A DNA stretch of 64,000 nt, taken from positions 1 to 64,000 of the forward strand of contig MU405331.1 in NCBI GenBank assembly GCA_022836615.1, read 5' to 3'. The notes below the pieces were generated by a model. That model saw nothing but the letters and a program-made list of their open reading frames with translations. It had not been told where the DNA came from and made no database searches. A program made the position numbers and the translations under genes. The stretch comes from Annulohypoxylon bovei var. microspora (taxonomy: Eukaryota; Ascomycota; Sordariomycetes; Xylariales; Hypoxylaceae). Shown here piece after piece: positions 31,806 through 43,909 of the stretch (its first letter is position 1; every line of letters starts with the position of its first letter).

Positions 31806-34786
31806 AGGGGTCGTGGGCTATCTAGGACTAGTCTAAGTGTGCGAGGGGGATAGGACGGGCTATCCGGCTTTGCTTTTCATAGCCGGCACGGGGAAAACTG
31901 GCGTTGCTCCTCTTGTGTATAAGGGAATTCGGACTATGTATTATATTTTGAGCCCATGTACACCTAGCACTATGCCCCAAGGCTCGTTTGATCTCCCCTC
32001 TACTCCAACGCGCCTTTCACGTAGCTGAGTTGACTATAGAACATGATGAAATAATAAAAACATCTGAACTAGGCCATGGGTTACTTGGCGCACAGAAAGA
32101 ACAGCATTCCCGGTGTTAAACCCGGTTTCGGGACTCTTAGATGGGGCTCCTACTGATCTACTAGTGTGCCCCTAATATTACCAGATATTCCTTTCACGGC
32201 AGCTAGGCAATATAGCCAGACGCCAGACTGCCAGACAACTCCACATCTCTCTACGAGTTGTACAAGTCTACAAGATTAGATCGGCTAGCTACAAATGCAT
32301 TTCTTAATAGGGCTTTGGAAAATTGAGCATTACGGGTCATGATGGAACTCGTACGAGACTTCGATGTGTGGCATCGAGATGTGGCATCGAGGTGTCAGGG
32401 GATGTGCGTACCTTCACATGATAGACAGATAGATAGATAGATTATACCCTTGCTATTCCTTATGATTAAGATCTATTTGTACCCGGTTCTTCTCATCCAC
32501 TTGAGTGGCTATCCACGTGTATTCAGAAGATAGCCACTTATCCGACACAGCTAAAAGGGGATCGCGATCCACTTGTTGATGTTGAGCGTGTGCTGCTCTA
32601 GCGTCACGGCTACCCAACCAACCAGGGGTTGATGGTCCAAATTATCGAATCCTGAAGATTTTCTACTGATTATTTTTCCTAATCACAAAATCCTGATCGC
32701 AAAATCCAAAATCCTATCCTTTGTCGAACTCTGACCTTGAAGTCCCTGTTGGAATCACAATTCGTTAATCTCGATTCGTGGACTGTAGCAGACAGATAAA
32801 GGAGAACAAGTGACGATTATCTCGTGATGTTCTCGTAGAACAAGATTACCGATGGATTATAAGTTAGACTTGCTATGATTAATCTTAACCAGGTACATAC
32901 ATACCTAGGTATATGACCCAGCTTTCTATCAAGAGCATTGATGCCCGATGATTAATGAGTCAGAGTACTGATAAAAAAAGGAGTATTCAAACTCAGATCG
33001 TGTTCTTTGCCGAGGGTATAAAGCCTCCAGGACTCCGTCCAACCGATCCGACTAAGCTAGTTCGGCCAGCGGCTGGGATCGCCGAGCCCACGGGATCCTG
33101 CGTCATGCTAAGCTAAGACCCGCGGGTATTTTATCGAAATGCCATGTACCTATGTATCTTCAGCCGTGTAGGTAACGTTAAGGGCTCAGAAGGAAAGAAT
33201 CGACCATCATCGTCGACTATCTAGGTACCTGGTAGTTATCGACGTAACATGACCCAACTTGTAAAAGGACGCATTGGCACACATCCAATACTCCCAGCTA
33301 CCTCCAACATACCTATCTAGGTACGTACCTTAGGTACAACACCTACACATCAATGCCAACGTAGGTACCTAAGATACCTAGGACCTAGGACCTAGGTAAG
33401 CATTAGGCCATGGCCAAATCGCAATCTCTGCCTTGGTACGGTCACCCGATGTCGCTATTGCGAGGTGAGAGGCATTTTAAACCGCCAAGATCTTTCATCT
33501 CAATATAGAATGTTAGGATAACGCACAGGTCAGCAAAGGATCAACCACAGCGAGGATGTTGTCGTGGGCTGCGTTGTCCCGTCATTCTATTGTCAGGGGC
33601 CCACACGAGACGATTAGCGTACCGGTTCAGCCCGCCCAGCTTCCAAGCTGCTGTGCCGTTCTGGGCGCTGTCGATAAGATATCGTCTCCTGTTTCTCGGC
33701 GTACCAAGCTTTTCAACCCAAAAGATAATCGTCGAGGGAAAAAAGATCAGCAGAATCGATGATGCCTCTGACAACATTCTCGAAGATACGTTTCTTCTCA
33801 TGTTTGCAGTCTATGTTTACAGTCGCATAGAAGATTAATAGTCATTCTCTAGCGCACATCTTTAAAAAGCTAAAATGAGACAAAATGAAACGTCGACCTG
33901 CAGATGAGAGCTAACAAGTTGATTCACTGGCTTCCGTCCTCTCGGGTCTTACCGGATCGAGTAAGTGCTTTAACTGAATTTTCCTGTTTTGTGGACCCGC
34001 TGCTCGAAGCCGTACGAGTGGACCCCTGCCCTGAGAGTTTGCGGCTCGAGACCCATTAATCGAATGTGGTTCAACTCTTCACAACACCACTCAATCTCCT
34101 TTCTTTCCCGTCTTCTCATCGTAACGCGCTTTTGAGGTGACTTTTGCTATCGAATTGGTTTACCGAGTAGATTGTTATGCGATTGGCATTTGTTTGTAAT
34201 TCCCAACTGATCCCATTCTCCTCTAAATGCTGTAAATCTCGACGATCCGGGTCTCGAATTCTCGCCGTGTGGCTCCGAGTGTACGGCCCCGGCCCTGTGG
34301 GGCCTCGTGAACGCCGAGATTCGCCGAGCCAACTCCCTCGCCTAAAACGTTTATTCGACTCGCGTCCTCGCACCTTAGGGTAAAAGCGTGTAGATTAAGC
34401 TTTTGTTAGTTTCCAATCTTGGCTGTCAATACTCGATGGGCCTATCCCGTCTCTCGTAACAATGGGGATCTGCCCGGATAGGAAACCAGAGTGGTTCCGC
34501 CATCGGGCATCCGTCCAGTACCTTCTCGACTTCTCAAACATTTCTATCTTCTCGTGCTAGCCAATGGGAGCCCTTACCAGGTTGGCTCGTCGACCAGAGG
34601 CAAATAGGTTAGGTGGGCTAGAGCCTCGAGGGCCGTTGTCCTTCTAGTATCCTTCTCTTATATAAGGGATGGATCCCGCCCCCTTACACCTCTTTATGAG
34701 GTTCCGTTCTCACTTGATATATCACTTCCTGAGAGACGCTCCGCTTAGACCTCCCTCAAGGTAATAATAATTAATAGCTTTCCAAA
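31806..34786. other. Intergenic, 3 kb without a recognisable gene
   Basis: Holds a (GATA)n run at 32425-32442, a 10-bp inverted repeat (32504-32513 with 32529-32538), dense TAGGTACCTAGG motifs at 33310-33395 and AT-rich patches. No protein or RNA gene could be supported. The promoter of the MFS gene lies at the right end, with a TATATAA box at 34659-34665. Confidence 0.5.
34659..34665 (+). promoter_or_regulatory. TATA box of the MFS transporter gene
   Basis: TATATAA followed by GGGATGG lies 122 bp before the start codon, leaving a 5' UTR of about 90 bp. The location and match are good, but no transcript supports it. Confidence 0.5.
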
Positions 34787-36801
34787 ATGGATTCGAACGA
34801 ATCGTCTGAATCGTCTACTACAGAAGTAGAGAGGCCGTCCACCCAGGCCAGCCACCACCAAGTCAAGTATGGACCGGTCAACCCTCCCCCCTTGGCTCGT
34901 CGTCCTACGAATCCGCTGTCCCGCAACGCCACCAAGGAGACGATCCGAGATCCTAACCTAGATGTGAACCTGCCGTACCGAACGCTCTCCAACGAGGCAA
35001 ACCTTGAAGAATACACCACGGAGACGGCGCAGGGACAGATACCCGGACCCGTAGAACCAGATGGCGAGCACCGGTACAAGCTTGTCACCTTCGTCCCGAA
35101 CGACCCTGAAAATCCCAAGAACTGGTCTAAGGGGTACAAGTGGTACTGCACCATGGTCGTAGCCGTTACCTGTTTCGTCGTGGCTTTCTCGTCCAGTGTC
35201 GTCACCGCCGATATTGTTGGCGTGGCCGACGAGTTTGGCGTCAGCGACGAGGTCGCGTTGCTGAGCATCACCCTGTTCGTCGTCGGGTTTGGTATTGGTG
35301 AGTGAAGTCGTGTAACCCGTTGTAAACGAACCCTTTCACTGACTAACTGTACGAAAGGCCCCATGATATTCGCTCCGCTGTCAGAAGTTTACGGAAGACG
35401 AATCATCTACGGCACGACACTTTTGGTTGCCGTCGTCTTCATCATCCCTGGTGCCGTCGCGAAGAACATTACGACTCTCCTGGTCGCTCGAGCGATTGAC
35501 GGCATCGCCTTCTCTGCGCCGATGACGCTCGTCGGCGGCACCTTGGCCGACTTGTGGAGATCCGAGGAGAGAGGTATTCCGATGGCTGCTTTCTCGGCTG
35601 CCCCCTTTATTGGTCCTGCTGGTAAGTGCTAAACATCGCTAAACGAACATGCCAAACGGCCATCTTGACAATATTCTCGATTGCTAATACACAACCTTAG
35701 TCGGTCCCCTCGTTGGTGGTTTCTTATCCGATGCCGCCGGCTGGCGATGGCTGTACTGGATTCACCTAATCCTGGCTTTCATCGTCTGGGTCTTGATCAC
35801 GTTCACCGTGCCCGAGACGTACGCGCCCACGATCCTGGCAAGGAGGGCCAAGAAGATGCGCGAAGAGACTGGCGAGCAGGACTACGTGACAGAAGAGGAT
35901 ATCGACAAGCGACCTTTCGCCGAACGGCTGGGCATTTTCTTGGTTCGACCTTTCCAACTTCTCTTCGGCGAATTGATCGTCTTCTTGATTAGTCTGTACA
36001 TGTCTGTCCTGTACGGTCTGCTATATATGTTTTTCGTTGCCTTCCCCATCATCTTCCAGGAAGGCAAAGGTTATTCTGCCGGTATTACTGGACTCATGTT
36101 GTAAGTTGAATTCTTTTTCCCTAATCACCTCTCTAATCACCTCCCTAATCACCTCCCCAATTACCTCCCAACCCGCGCTAACACCTCGAAGCATTCCCCT
36201 CGCAGTTGGCGTCATTGCCTCAGCTATCTGCGCACCGCTCGTCAACACGCACTACCGCAAATTGATCTCCAAGTACAACGGCCTGCCCCCACCCGAGCTG
36301 CGTCTGATCCCCATGATGTGCTCGTGCTGGTTCATCCCCATGGGCCTGTTCATCTTCGCCTGGACGTCGTACCCTCGGCTGATCTGGGTCGGGCCCGCGC
36401 TCGGCGGCTTCCCCATCGGCTTCGGCTTCATCTTCCTGTACAACAGCGCGAACAACTACCTCGTCGACGCGTACCAGCACCAGGCGGCCTCGGCGCTGGC
36501 CGCCAAGACCTGCATCCGGTCCTTCTGGGGCGCCGCCGTCGTGCTGTTCACCACGCAGATGTACGCGCGCCTCGGGTACGAGTGGGCCAGCACCCTGCTC
36601 GCCTTCATCAGCCTCGCGTGCTGCGGCATCCCCTTCCTGTTCTGGACGTACGGCGAGCGCATCAGGCAGCGCAGCAGGTACGCCTACGCCGGCGAGGACG
36701 ACGAGAAGATCGCGGGTATGGGCGACGGCCCGCTGTCCAGGGAGGACGATAGCGAGGATCAGGACTTGAGGCGCGCCAGGAGCTACGTTAGCAATCCTTG
36801 A
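34787..36801 (+). CDS. MFS transporter, DHA1 polyamine/drug:H+ antiporter type
   Basis: Four exons, 34787..35297, 35358..35621, 35701..36100 and 36192..36801, give 1785 nt and 594 aa with consistent phases. A hydrophilic N-terminus of about 115 residues ends in FVPNDPENPKNWSKGYKWY, the hallmark lead-in of this fungal family. Twelve transmembrane segments follow, with motif A as APLSEVYGRR after TM2 and the motif-C-like GPAVGPLVGGF in TM5. A central acidic loop (residues of about 290-330) precedes TM7, and the tail is acidic and Ser-containing. Members export polyamines, azoles or secondary metabolites at the plasma membrane. The gene ends tail to tail with the A-T-R reductase 0.86 kb away, so metabolite export is possible but unproven. 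Intron 3 carries four CTAATCACCTC repeats. Confidence 0.93.
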
Positions 36802-37657
36802 GCGCGGGTCCTGGTCTCATGGTCAAAATTAAAGTAAAATTATGGATGGGGGGTTTACATTCCCTGGTACCTGCCTAGGCATAGCCCGTATATGCATATT
36901 TGTCGAGAGATTCTAAACCGAAATCTCCCGACCGGAAAAGTGAACATCTACGCGGTTTTTCCGCGCCAATGGTGTCGGTGGTGCATCGTGCTGGCCACGT
37001 GGAATGGAGTGGCCCCCGTTCCATTCTATAACTTCGATACCTACCTGGAGTTATAGCATGAATTAGATACGAGTGGAAGCCAGGTGCTGGGGGCATGCAT
37101 ATAGAGGCGTTTTCGGCGTTGCTTTGGAGATTGGTTATGTCATAGATGATGCTTCTTTGGTCAAGGGAGTATTGTCTTACAGGATGAGGATGAAGATGTC
37201 CGCATACGATACCTTAGATGAGGATGCGGATGAGGACACCTTATGCGGACGAGGCGAGGCTTAATTGGGTTAAACTTACGCCTCTATAGACGGCTTGCAT
37301 AATAGATTAATGGAAATAAATTGGTTAAACATATGTCGCTTGTGATAATTGGGCTTTAGGAACTTCTACTCCTGAGTTAACTACCTTAGTAGGTACCCGT
37401 GGGTAGGTAGGTAGGTAGATATCGTCTCAGCTCGACGGCGAATTACTAAGAATGCGATGAGTTTTATACGTAAAAATTATCCTCATACATGAAGTTTCTA
37501 GATACCTAGCAACGCAGTCTCTTACATATACTTTTCTATTCCAGCGATACCGTACATCGTTAACTCTCCAGCCCTCCAGCCCTCAAGCCCTCCTTATCGT
37601 ATATATCTTATTCTTATACACACGACACATACCTAATCCTTGTTACTTGCTATACCA
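36802..37657. other. Intergenic between convergent MFS and reductase genes
   Basis: Contains GATGAGGATG-type repeats (about 37181-37235) and a (TAGG)n cluster at 37388-37420. No gene seen. Confidence 0.5.
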
Positions 37658-40600
37658 TCAAAACCCCCATCGATCAACCCACAACTTCACCCACTCGGTA
37701 TTCACCGGCTTCAGCTCCCTTGCCGTCGGGCTCGCTCTGAGTGTATTCTCCACGCGCCAAGTATAGTCATCCTCGCCCCCCTCTGCCTCCCCATTACTGG
37801 CCCCATTTCCGTTACTCTTGACCCCTCCCTTCTTCGGCGCGAGCGACTTATAAAAGTCCAGAAGCTTAAGCGCGGGATTATCTTCCACGCTCGTCTTCCT
37901 CGCGGCTTTATCGTGGCTGCTATGCTCGAGAGCGTCGATCCATTCCTCGAACGACGTCTCCTCTTTCGCTATCCCCTTTTCTCTGAGCGCGGGTAGCAGG
38001 TCCGCAAACGTGACGGGAGAGGGATTGACTAGGTTGTACACCTTCGCACCTTTGGTTCCCTTGCCTTTCCCGTTGACATGTGTGCCGTTCGCTGTACCGT
38101 TATGTGTCCCTCCGCTGCCCTTGATAGCTTCCTCGTCCTCGTGATCCCCGACGTCCTCCACGACCTCCAGTATGATCCTCGCCAGCTCGTCGACCGGCAC
38201 CCACTCGACCCTGCTGCTCGTCCCCAGCGTGCGCGGCAGCTTGTCCAGGAACTTGCTGCTGCGCACCAGGCTCGGGAACCACTCCCACTTGTTCCAGGTC
38301 CCGCCTAGCTCGACCGGGCCCGCGACCTGTCCCACGCGCAGCACCGCGGCCCTGCGCCCCGTCGCTCTGACGTAGCTGTCGAGCAGCCTCTCCCCGACGT
38401 ACTTGCTCCGCGCGTACCCCTGCTTCAGCACCAGCTCCTTCGGATCGCCTAGCACCTGCTCGGGGACCTGCGTCTCGGCGCCCATGGCCGCCGAGATGCT
38501 CGAGACGAAGAACAGCGCGGGGTTCTTTGCGCCGTGTCTCGCTATCTCCAGCAAGTTCACGAGCCCCGCGATGCTCGGCTCGAAGCTCTTCAGCGGGAGC
38601 AGGAAGTTCACGGGCCACGCGTTGTGTATCACGGCCGTGGCCTCCGCGACCAGCGAGTCGTAATCTTTCCCGCTCAGGCCCAGGTGCGGCGCGCCGAAGT
38701 CGGACACGGTGAGGAAGACCACGCGGCCGGAGTCTTCGTCGGCCGGGGGCAGGCCGCGGGACTTGAGGGCCGAGGCCTGTCTGGCGGGGGCGTCGGAGGC
38801 CCGGTTCAGGCAGAAGATGCGGCGGACGCGGGTCCGGGGCAGGTCTTGCAGCGCGGAGAGCAGGTACGTGCCTAGGCTGCCCGTGGTGCCTGTCAGCACG
38901 ACGGTCTGCGGGGTGCGCGGGTTGCGGGCGTGAGGGATGTATTTGTCCAGCATGTCCTCGACGCCGCCGTCCGCCGCGTGCCCGTTTCCTTCGCCGTCGC
39001 CCAGGAGGTACGCGGATAGCGTGGTAGCTAAGGATCGCGCCGTGGTAGAGCTGTACATGAGCCCGATGTTCAGCCCGCGTAGCGTCTCCTCCGGGACGCC
39101 GTAGTTCCTAAGCGCGGCCTTGAGCCTGGAGATCGTGATCGTGACGCCGTTCGAGTCTAGCCCCCTCGCGAATACGTCGGACTCGGAGTCCACGTCCTTC
39201 GTGTCGAGCGCCTGCTGGAACAGCTGCGTGAGCACCGGCTCCAACCCCTGAGCCTCTAGTGAGGTGATCGGATCCAGGTCGTTGACCAGGATCCCGCTCT
39301 CGACCCGTTCGTACAGCGCGTCGATCTCCTCCTCGTAAGCCTGCAGCGTGAGCTGCCGCTGGATCGTCCCTTTCCCCGCGCGCAGGAACGGCTTTCCCTG
39401 CGTCGTGAACATGACGAGCTCGCGCGGGATCTGGCCGAATTTTGGAGAGGTCTGGTTCGCCTCGTGGATCTTGGGCCACAGCTTCTCGAGCGCCGCGTGC
39501 GCCTCCTCGTCGTCGGACGGGACGAGGTGTTCGTGCAGCTCGACGAGGAGGCACAGTCGGAAGCGGTGCGAGCCGCCGACGATGACGCCTCGCACGTCCG
39601 GATGCGACGACACGACGGCCTCGAAGTCGGACGGGTCCATCTTGTAGCCGTTAGCCATGGCGACCCAGTTATCCGTGCGCCCGCGGAAGCGCCACCACCC
39701 GGGCTGCCCGGGGACCGGGGCGAACAGGTCTTTGGTGCGGTACTCGTCCTTCAGATCCGGGTACGAGCGGAAGTACGCGTACAGCCGCTCGATCGCCTCT
39801 GTCTTCGGAAACACGAGCTCGTATAGGCCGGGAAACACCTCCTCCATGCGCTGGCCCACGTCGACGAAGCGCAGGGCGTCCCAGTTTTCGCTGTCGGGGG
39901 AGTAGTCCATGTGCAGGAGGGCGCCCTCGGTGCTGCCGATGAGGCTGTAGAGGTGGGGCGTGATCTTTGCGATCTGGGCGCCGTGCACGGGGTTGATGGG
40001 CCCGCCGACGTACCCGACGTGCTTGAGACGGGCCAGGGCCTCGAGGCCGGGAGGAAAACTTAGCATGTTTTCGATGGGCACGGGCGGGCAGATCAGGCTG
40101 TTGGCGCCGGTCTGGTGGATGATCGCGGCGATGTTGGCCGGGATCACGGGGACGTCCGGATGCATGAGGATGGCGGTCATGGGGGAGTGCAGAGATACCA
40201 TAGTTAGATACATCGCGCCGGCCTGATTGGTTAGGGTCTGTAGTTAGGAACTGTGGTGCTTATTTCTACGAGGATATAGGGACACAATGACATACATGAG
40301 ACTGAGATCCGACGATGAGCACGTCGTGGTTGGCGAGGGTGCTGCAAGTCGGTCTCTCTACGTGGACGCCTTCGGGAAGGACGCCCTCCTCCAGCGGCGA
40401 GAACAGGTTCTCGAAGTGGGCGTGCGTCCACCATATCGGCTTTGGATGACCTGGTATGTGTGAGAATGTTGTTCATGCACTTTGTTATATAGGTAGGTAG
40501 GTATATATATGAAATGAGGGTCTGATCCCTGTATTAGATGTTCTAAGAGTCACATGGGATAGCTTTGAAGTATTAAAAAGCAGAAGTGATAGCAGAAGTG

Positions 40601-41196
40601 ATAGCAGAAGTGATGGCAGAAGTGATGGCAGATGTGGTAGATAATAGGAATATCAATAAAAAGAATATCGAACCTGATGTCCCCGAGGTATGAAGACCCA
40701 TGAATCGCTTATCTTTGATCTCCTCGAAGGTCTTGTCGAAGGGATAGTCTGGGACGGGTTCCGGGGATAGGATATCCTGGAGCAGGATCCCTGGTCTGGC
40801 CGCGACGGTCGGGCTGGCCTTGCCGACGAGTTCCGCAAGAGTTCCCGAAGACTCGGGTCCGTAGAACATGTGCTTAGCTCCGACGGTCTCGAACAGTCGG
40901 AGGTTGGCCGATACCCGATTGCTCAGGGACGGAAACACCACTACCTTGCCGGTCTTCATAGCAGCGATGGCCCATATTATGTACCGGGCGTCGCTCTGCG
41001 ACATCCAGATAAACGTCTCTTCGTCGGGCCCGAGGTTCTCGGTGATGAACCAGGCTGCCCTATTGACGGCATTGTCGAGAAGGGCGAATGTTACATCGAT
41101 AGGGTCGCGGTCGGGATGACTAATTTTAAGAAGGGGACGCGTTTCGGGGATCCTCCTCTTCACGACGTTCGGGATCAGCTCGCGGAAGCCAGCCAT
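37658..41196 (-). CDS. NRPS-like carboxylate reductase (A-T-R)
   Basis: Three exons, complement(37658..40222, 40296..40450, 40674..41196), give 3243 nt and 1080 aa with matching phases. An adenylation domain (about 20-550) shows LHTSGTSGHPKPIWWTH and LIGSTEGALL. A thiolation domain carries the phosphopantetheine Ser at about 583 (FARGLDSNGV). The C-terminal thioester-reductase domain has the NADPH motif TGTTGSLGTY (about 670) and the YxxxK pair in YARSKYVGE (about 829-833). There is no condensation domain. Such enzymes activate an acid, hold it as a thioester and release an aldehyde or alcohol. The acid substrate cannot be read from sequence here. The insert NGTANGTHVNGKGKG near 960 is low-complexity. 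The ATG at 41196 is the first in frame; an open extension upstream lacks ATG. Confidence 0.95.
40580..40639. repeat. 12-bp tandem repeat in reductase intron 1
   Basis: Four near-perfect copies of GCAGAAGTGATA/G plus a degenerate fifth lie just inside the 5' part of the 223-bp intron 40451-40673 on the coding strand. The repeat reads openly on the minus strand, but the splice junction before it restores the family motif TSGHPKP. Confidence 0.9.
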
Positions 41197-42872
41197 GGTT
41201 CGCAGTGTAGGTAAATAGAATGGTAGACGAAAATGGCCGAGTCTGTTAGCTACGAGAGACCACCACGTCCTCTCTCTCTTTGCGTGGGAACTTGAAACGC
41301 GAGGAACCGTGACATCGTTGCAGATTATATCCCTCACAAAGCGACAAAGTCTCTTATCCCTTTTACCTAAATGTTGGTATAAACATCCTTTGCAGCTGCT
41401 TTGTTAGAAGCGTGGAACCTTGAGTGGCTCCCGCTCTTTCACTCCTTAGGACCTCGAGGCAAGGGCATTGTTCCTTCTACGACGTACCGGGGTCATATGC
41501 ATGTAATAATGGCCCCCTATCTACCCCTTTGCTCAATCAGCTCGACGACCGGAGCTTATCCCATCTGCATCCCATCTACATGCCATATACATGCCGCCAG
41601 GTCGCATGCTTATACGATGGGGGCGTAGCATTTCGGTATGCGACGTTGTAGTGGCCAGGCTGCACCAACGCCCGTGTGTGCGTGGGATGTATGTAAGACT
41701 GGGTAATCCCTTGATAGCAACGGCCGAGCGACCTCCCGGACTTACTACGCTAAGTGACCTATGAGCCTCTGCCTCGGATCATTTCGCTCGTCATGTTAGC
41801 CAATGACAGCCGAGTTGCATTATGATATAGCATACTACCTACATAGTAGACATTCTTCAACGGCTTCTGTGTAACATAAACCCGGTTTAATATAAAAGCA
41901 GTGAAACCTCAATACTGAAACATAGAGATCCTCGATGCACGTGGCGCAGGTTTAAGCGGGGGATAAAGAAGGAACAAAGAAATCCGTGGGAATAATGAGG
42001 AAATAAAAGTCAGATACCATTATCCACAGTATGTTTGTAGTGAGACTGTCAGACTGTCAGAGACAGACCGTTTTCTCTCGAAACCTTGGAGATAATTACC
42101 ATCTTTCCGTCGTCGATGATGAATCCAAGCACGGAATGACGCATGCATTTTAGGTTAAATTCTCTTAATGAGACGATGAGGCTATGAAGCTATGAGGGCC
42201 AGATTGGTTTAATCCCTAGGCGGAGACACGGACTCAGCTCAGCCTTCTGGCGATCTATCAATGTCGAACGTAACACTTACCTAGGGAGGTTGATAGACGG
42301 TCTGGACGTGTCGATGCAGAATCTACAATGCACGAATGCGGGATGGTGGCACATAACGCGGACAGACTACCCTTTGCCGCCCGTGAAAATTCCCCGAGTC
42401 TCCTATCCGTCAGCAGGTTCCCCGAGCGGACTTACATGGAAATTCCGGTGTGGTTATGCTTGCGAATGCAAACTAGACGGAGCCTTGACTAAACGGAGTC
42501 TTGGCATAAGCTGTTTGCAACCACAGCTTCCTTCCGATATCACGTCCAAGAAAATGTTGGCATCCTAATTTCGAGAGGTGCTGTGCCTCCATTTCACCCC
42601 GAGTCGAGGGCCCTACGCGAATACCGTCACATTTCATGGGTTGCGCAAGAGCGAATATTCATCGAATTCTCGTAAGCATTGTCGTGATGTAGCTGACTAG
42701 TCGAACTAAAGAGCCATCCTTGCTCGTTCCCTCCACGCAAGCCTGTACCGATGTCTCAAGGCAGATGCGAAACCATGTTCCCTAATGAAAACCCAACTCC
42801 ATTTCCGCAGTCGCGTCGACGATGCTTGGCGAAGAAATCGCGGTAGGAAAAAGCGACATTTTCTAGAGGCGT
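41197..42872. other. Intergenic, 1.7 kb without a recognisable gene
   Basis: Contains the reductase promoter at its left side and unique non-coding DNA beyond. Short frames at 41401-41651 and 42290-42568 show no family features. Confidence 0.5.
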
Positions 42873-43206
42873 TTATCGGTGCTAGGTATGAAGTGTCAGT
42901 CTCGTCATTGTCCATATCCATATTCGTGCTCGAGTGTGCTGCCGGGTTGCCGGTGAGATTCGTACCTTGACAAAGCCGATGTCTGACGACTTCTCGCGGA
43001 AGCACTGACGGCAGATGTTGAGGCCGTACTTGCGGATCAGACCGGCCTTGTGAGTGCAGACTCGGCTGTAGAAGATCATGTCGCGTTAGCAATTATCCTC
43101 GGTCTCAATCAGACGCTTCGAAAATCGAAAATATTGAGACGTACCAAGAGCGAGAGCCCTTGCCGTATGTTCGCGGGCGCGAGTTCCAGACGGATTCGTG
43201 AGACAT
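42873..43206 (-). CDS. rps29: 40S ribosomal protein S29 (uS14)
   Basis: Three exons, complement(42873..42881, 42966..43065, 43145..43206), give 171 nt and 56 aa, exactly the family length. The protein begins MSHESVWNSRPRTYGKGS, carries the zinc-ribbon cysteines in CRVCTHKAGL and NICRQCFRE, and ends DIGFVKHR. The last exon is only nine bases (His, Arg, stop) after a TACCTAG acceptor, and the first intron splits the first zinc Cys codon. It is a cytosolic small-subunit protein near the mRNA channel. Open-frame scanning alone would miss both terminal exons. Confidence 0.95.
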
Positions 43207-43909
43207 GTTGTCGGATGTGGTGCTGCGATATCGATTATCACGAACTGTCGGTATGCGATGTGGTGGTTGCTGGAAAGCTGTCTGGGGTTGAGAAAACTTT
43301 CGCGAGATTTTGGAGAGTTTTGGAGTTGAGAATGCGAAATTGTGTGTGGTTCGGTTGAGGGTTGCAGGGGTAAGAGTGAATTAGGAATGGTTAGGTCCGA
43401 AGAATTAGCGGGTCGAGCTTTGCCTATTGGAACCTTGTATGAATTTGTGGCTCTGTGGCTCTGTGGCTTAAGGTTCAAGTGCCTGCGTCAAAGCCACAAC
43501 CTGAATCATTTCTTATCGATAGTTGGGTGTTACTAATCATAGGCGGATCCACTACTATGTACCTAGGTATCTAAGAAATTTACAAGGATGTTCTTTCAAT
43601 TAAGCTACGATAGCATGCCGCTTGCCCACATGTGCACATCCCATTGCAAAGTGGCATCTTCTTGCTTTGTATTTCAAAGCATCCAGAGCATCCGTCGATT
43701 TTTAACCTAGGTACCTACCTACCATCTCTATCGACACGGCAAAGCTGCGATACTCAATCTCTTATACCCAATCTCTTTTACCTTTGCCGTATCGCATATC
43801 TCATTTTCTGATACCCTATTCTCGAACCAATTTATTTTCTTTCAACCGTAACGACCCCCGTGGCGTTATCGTTATCCCTTGCTCGTGACTGAAACAGCCA
43901 AAAGCAACG
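43207..43909. promoter_or_regulatory. Divergent promoter region of rps29 and the PDI gene
   Basis: The two start codons face away from each other across 703 bp. It includes a TACCTAGGTATCTA motif near 43560, another near 43710 and pyrimidine-rich CAATCTCTT repeats at 43755-43790 before the PDI gene. No other gene seen. Confidence 0.5.

Noticed and set aside
40573..40673. Reading through the 12-bp repeat as coding (SAIT repeats) in the reductase
   Set aside because: It is open by chance. Splicing at 40674/40450 gives the conserved TSGHPKP core motif, and the read-through does not.
37658..41196. Full nonribosomal peptide synthetase
   Set aside because: There is one adenylation, one thiolation and one reductase domain and no condensation domain.
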